A DNA stretch of 64,000 bases, from contig NZ_SGUC01000009.1 in the NCBI RefSeq assembly GCF_005435165.1, forward strand, positions 1-64,000, in the 5' to 3' direction. The position numbers and the translations under genes were made by a program. The notes under the pieces were generated by a model. It searched no databases and was not told the DNA's origin. It was given only the letters and a program-made list of their open reading frames with translations. The DNA comes from Halorubrum sp. GN11_10-6_MGM. GTDB lineage: Archaea > Halobacteriota > Halobacteria > Halobacteriales > Haloferacaceae. Shown here in pieces: positions 62,251 through 64,000 of the stretch; the stretch's first letter is position 1, and each line of letters begins with the position of its first letter.

Positions 62251-62910
62251 ATGGGGTTCAGCGACCGACTGCTCGACGACGGCGCGGAGATCTGGGCGGC
62301 ACAGAAGGAACACCCGTTCGTCACCGAACTCGCCGACGGGAGCCTCGACGAGGCGGCGTTCAGACACTGGGTGAAACAGGACTACCGGTACCTGCTCGAC
62401 TACGCGCGCGTCTTCGCGCTCGCGGGGACGAAGGCGGACGACGAGGAGACGACCCGCCGGCTGACGGCGACCGCGCACGCGACCCTCGACGACGAACTCG
62501 ACCTCCACCGGTCGTTCGCCGCCGACTACGGGCTCTCGGTCGACGACCTCGAAGCCGTCGAGAAGGCGCCGACCTGCGGCGCGTACACCGACTTCCTCGT
62601 TCGGACGGCCCACGAGGGGTCGATCGCAGAGATCGCGGCCGCCGTCTACCCCTGCGGACAGGGGTACCTCGACGCCGCGGACCACATGGCCACCCTCGCG
62701 ACCGAGGACCACCGGTACACCCCGTTCATCGAGAAGTACACGAGCGACCCGTTCCGCGAGACGGTCGCGTGGCTGCGCGACCTCGTGGACCGATACGCCG
62801 AGGCGTTCCCGGGGGAACGCGACGCGATGCGGGCGGCGTTCCTCCGGAGCGCTCGGCTCGAACACGCCTTCTGGGAGATGTGTTACACCCGGGAGACGTG
62901 GGACGTCTGA
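62251..62910 (+). CDS. tenA: Thiaminase II (aminopyrimidine aminohydrolase)
   Basis: Hydrolyses 4-amino-5-aminomethyl-2-methylpyrimidine to salvage thiamine degradation products. The 219-residue TenA has the full active-site set numbered as in the well-studied enzyme: Asp44, Tyr47, Tyr112, Cys135 (YPCGQ), Tyr139 and Glu204 (LEHAFWEM). This is a TenA of the Cys type. No other thi gene is adjacent. Confidence 0.92.
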   Translation: MGFSDRLLDDGAEIWAAQKEHPFVTELADGSLDEAAFRHWVKQDYRYLLDYARVFALAGTKADDEETTRRLTATAHATLDDELDLHRSFAADYGLSVDDLEAVEKAPTCGAYTDFLVRTAHEGSIAEIAAAVYPCGQGYLDAADHMATLATEDHRYTPFIEKYTSDPFRETVAWLRDLVDRYAEAFPGERDAMRAAFLRSARLEHAFWEMCYTRETWDV

Positions 62911-62940
62911 GGCGGGGCCGGGCGACTGATTCGGTAGTGA

Positions 62941-63003
62941 GCGGTCTCGGAAGTGAGCGGTCCGGAGGTGGGCGGTCTCGGAGGTTGGCGGTCTCGGAGG
63001 TGG
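62941..63003. repeat. Degenerate 16-bp tandem repeat after tenA
   Basis: Four copies of gcggtctcggaggtgg-like units (62941, 62957, 62972, 62988) fill the spacer downstream of tenA, with a partial copy before. One copy lacks a base. It has no coding or hairpin signature. Confidence 0.7.
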
Positions 63004-63065
63004 AAGCAACGACTGCTGGTTACAGAAGCGGATACCGTGAGCGGACCCTACCGTCGAGCGAACCA

Positions 63066-63704
63066 ATGGACGTGCTACTCTTGGGCGCGAGCGGTCGTAT
63101 CGGACAGCGGGTCGCGACGGAGCTGCTCTCCCGCGGGCACTCGGTCACGGGAGTCTCTCGGAGCGGGAGCGTCGAGGGAATCGACGACGACGCGTTCGTC
63201 GCGGTCGCGGGGGACGCGACCGACGCGGACCAGGTGGCCCGGCTCGCGGCCGGTCACGACACGGTCGCGTCGGCGCTCGGTCCGGGCGAGGGCGACGACC
63301 CGGAGGTCCTCACCGAGATGATCGAGGCGGTCGTCGAGGGGCTTCGACGCGCGTCGGTCGACCGGCTCGTCTGGACCGGCGGCGCCGGCGGCCTCAGCGT
63401 CGGACCCGACACGCGGCTCGTGGAGACGGCGGAGTTCCCCGACGAGTGGGAGCCCGTCGCCCGGGCGGCCATCGAGGCCTACGAGATCCTCGCGGCGGCC
63501 GACGACCTGCGGTGGACCTACCTCGCCCCCGCCGCCCTCATCGAACCGGGCGAACGGACGGGCGAGTACCGGACGGCCGACGGCGAACTCGTCGCCGACG
63601 ACTCCGGGGACAGCTACATCTCGATGGAGGACTTCGCGGTCGCGCTCGTCGACGAACTCGACTCCGGCGACGGCGTTCACACGTACGTCGGCACCGGCTA
63701 CTGA
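63066..63704 (+). CDS. NAD(P)-binding (atypical SDR) protein
   Basis: A 212-residue Rossmann-fold protein related to atypical SDRs/NmrA-like NAD(P)H-binding proteins. The dinucleotide motif LLLGASGRIGQRV (about 4-16) is clear, then VAVAGDATDADQVARLAAGHDTVASALG and RLVWTGGAGGL, and a C-terminal YISMEDFAVALVDEL. The usual YxxxK is not visible. Substrate unknown. It is convergent with the ALDH gene at the window's end. Confidence 0.82.
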   Translation: MDVLLLGASGRIGQRVATELLSRGHSVTGVSRSGSVEGIDDDAFVAVAGDATDADQVARLAAGHDTVASALGPGEGDDPEVLTEMIEAVVEGLRRASVDRLVWTGGAGGLSVGPDTRLVETAEFPDEWEPVARAAIEAYEILAAADDLRWTYLAPAALIEPGERTGEYRTADGELVADDSGDSYISMEDFAVALVDELDSGDGVHTYVGTGY

Positions 63705-63836
63705 GCCGGACCGCGGAAAGCGCCGGGCGAAACCGTCGGACGATCGTCCCGGCGAACCGACGCGATTCTCTTTCTGTCGCTCGCGGAGCCGACGACGAAA
63801 GAAGGAGGCCGACGCGGCCGACCAGCGGCTCGCTCG

Positions 63837-64000
63837 TTAGAACGGGTACTCGCGCGGCTCGTGCTGGATCGAGATCCACTTCGTCTCGGTGATCTCGTCG
63901 AGGAACGCGTCGCTGTTGTAGTGGCCGACGCCGGAGGCGCCGATCCCGCTGAACGGGACGTGCGCCTCGTCGTTGATCGGCTGGTCGTTGATGTGGACGT
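63837..64000 (-). CDS. Aldehyde dehydrogenase, C-terminal end (partial)
   Basis: The last 53 codons of a minus-strand ALDH whose 5' part lies beyond the window. The translation VHINDQPINDEAHVPFSGIG is followed by ASGVGHYNSDAFLDEITETKW, as at the C-terminus of benzaldehyde/vanillin-type ALDHs. It ends with TAA at 63837. The catalytic residues are outside the window. Confidence 0.8.
   Translation of the reverse strand, partial: VHINDQPINDEAHVPFSGIGASGVGHYNSDAFLDEITETKWISIQHEPREYPF

Overview
The window reads as a chromosomal segment of a haloarchaeon, most likely Halorubrum or a close relative. The evidence is high GC, very acidic proteins (Asp/Glu-rich with few Lys), Tat signals followed by lipoboxes, leaderless genes with a TATA element 25-30 nt before the start, GTG starts, and archaeal markers (RNase P Rpp21, SBDS, archaeal phosphopantetheine adenylyltransferase, Orc1/Cdc6, halocyanins, haloarchaeal GshA). 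No rRNA, tRNA, CRISPR array or intact transposon was found. About 70 protein genes are supported. Many long ORFs on the opposite strand are shadows caused by GC-rich codon use.

Layout. 1-10.7 kb holds mostly single housekeeping genes: endonuclease III, a DoxX protein, gamma-glutamylcysteine synthetase, a wHTH protein, CoaD, a CoA-disulfide-reductase-like flavoprotein, an RNA-binding protein, Trm112, Rpp21, phosphoglycolate phosphatase and an atypical Orc1/Cdc6. 10.9-18.9 kb is glycerol catabolism: glpK and a GlpX-like membrane protein diverge from glpABC. 18.9-23.2 kb has a DICT-domain protein, a cytosolic FG-GAP/ASPIC protein, SBDS and a YbaK deacylase. 23.3-26.3 kb is a zinc ABC transporter. 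26.4-34.7 kb is mixed, including a translationally coupled TraB/site-2-protease pair and purM. 34.8-43.2 kb is branched-chain amino acid biosynthesis in the order leuA, ilvB, ilvN, ilvC, a 24-codon ORF, leuC, leuD, leuB, all on the minus strand. 43.5-46.1 kb is a nitrate/sulfonate-type ABC transporter. 46.4-50.7 kb carries a DUF, a CMD protein, menA-menC, a halocyanin and small proteins. 50.8-54.1 kb has a 737-residue unrecognised haloarchaeal protein divergent from an APH/fructosamine kinase. 54.2-64 kb is metabolic: aldo/keto reductase, a TbsP-like regulator, two aldehyde dehydrogenases (one cut by the window edge), a RIO-like kinase, acyl-CoA dehydrogenase, a possible PD-(D/E)XK protein, a second halocyanin, a COX4-like subunit, TenA and an SDR-like protein.

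How genes work together. GlpK makes glycerol-3-phosphate and the GlpABC complex oxidises it, passing electrons to quinone; MenA/MenC, elsewhere in the window, make menaquinone. IlvBNC plus LeuABCD form a nearly complete Val/Ile/Leu pathway, but leuA appears to carry a 5-bp deletion near its start. ZnuABC imports zinc and carries histidine-rich segments on both the binding protein and the ATPase.

Strongest leads for follow-up: the leuA frameshift with its leaderless promoter; the 737-residue protein with a possible degenerate CHAT/caspase-like domain; the hairpin-rich intergenic element at 1.7-2.0 kb; the ilvC-leuC mini-ORF; and the 22-nt palindrome enclosing the TATA box upstream of ilvB.
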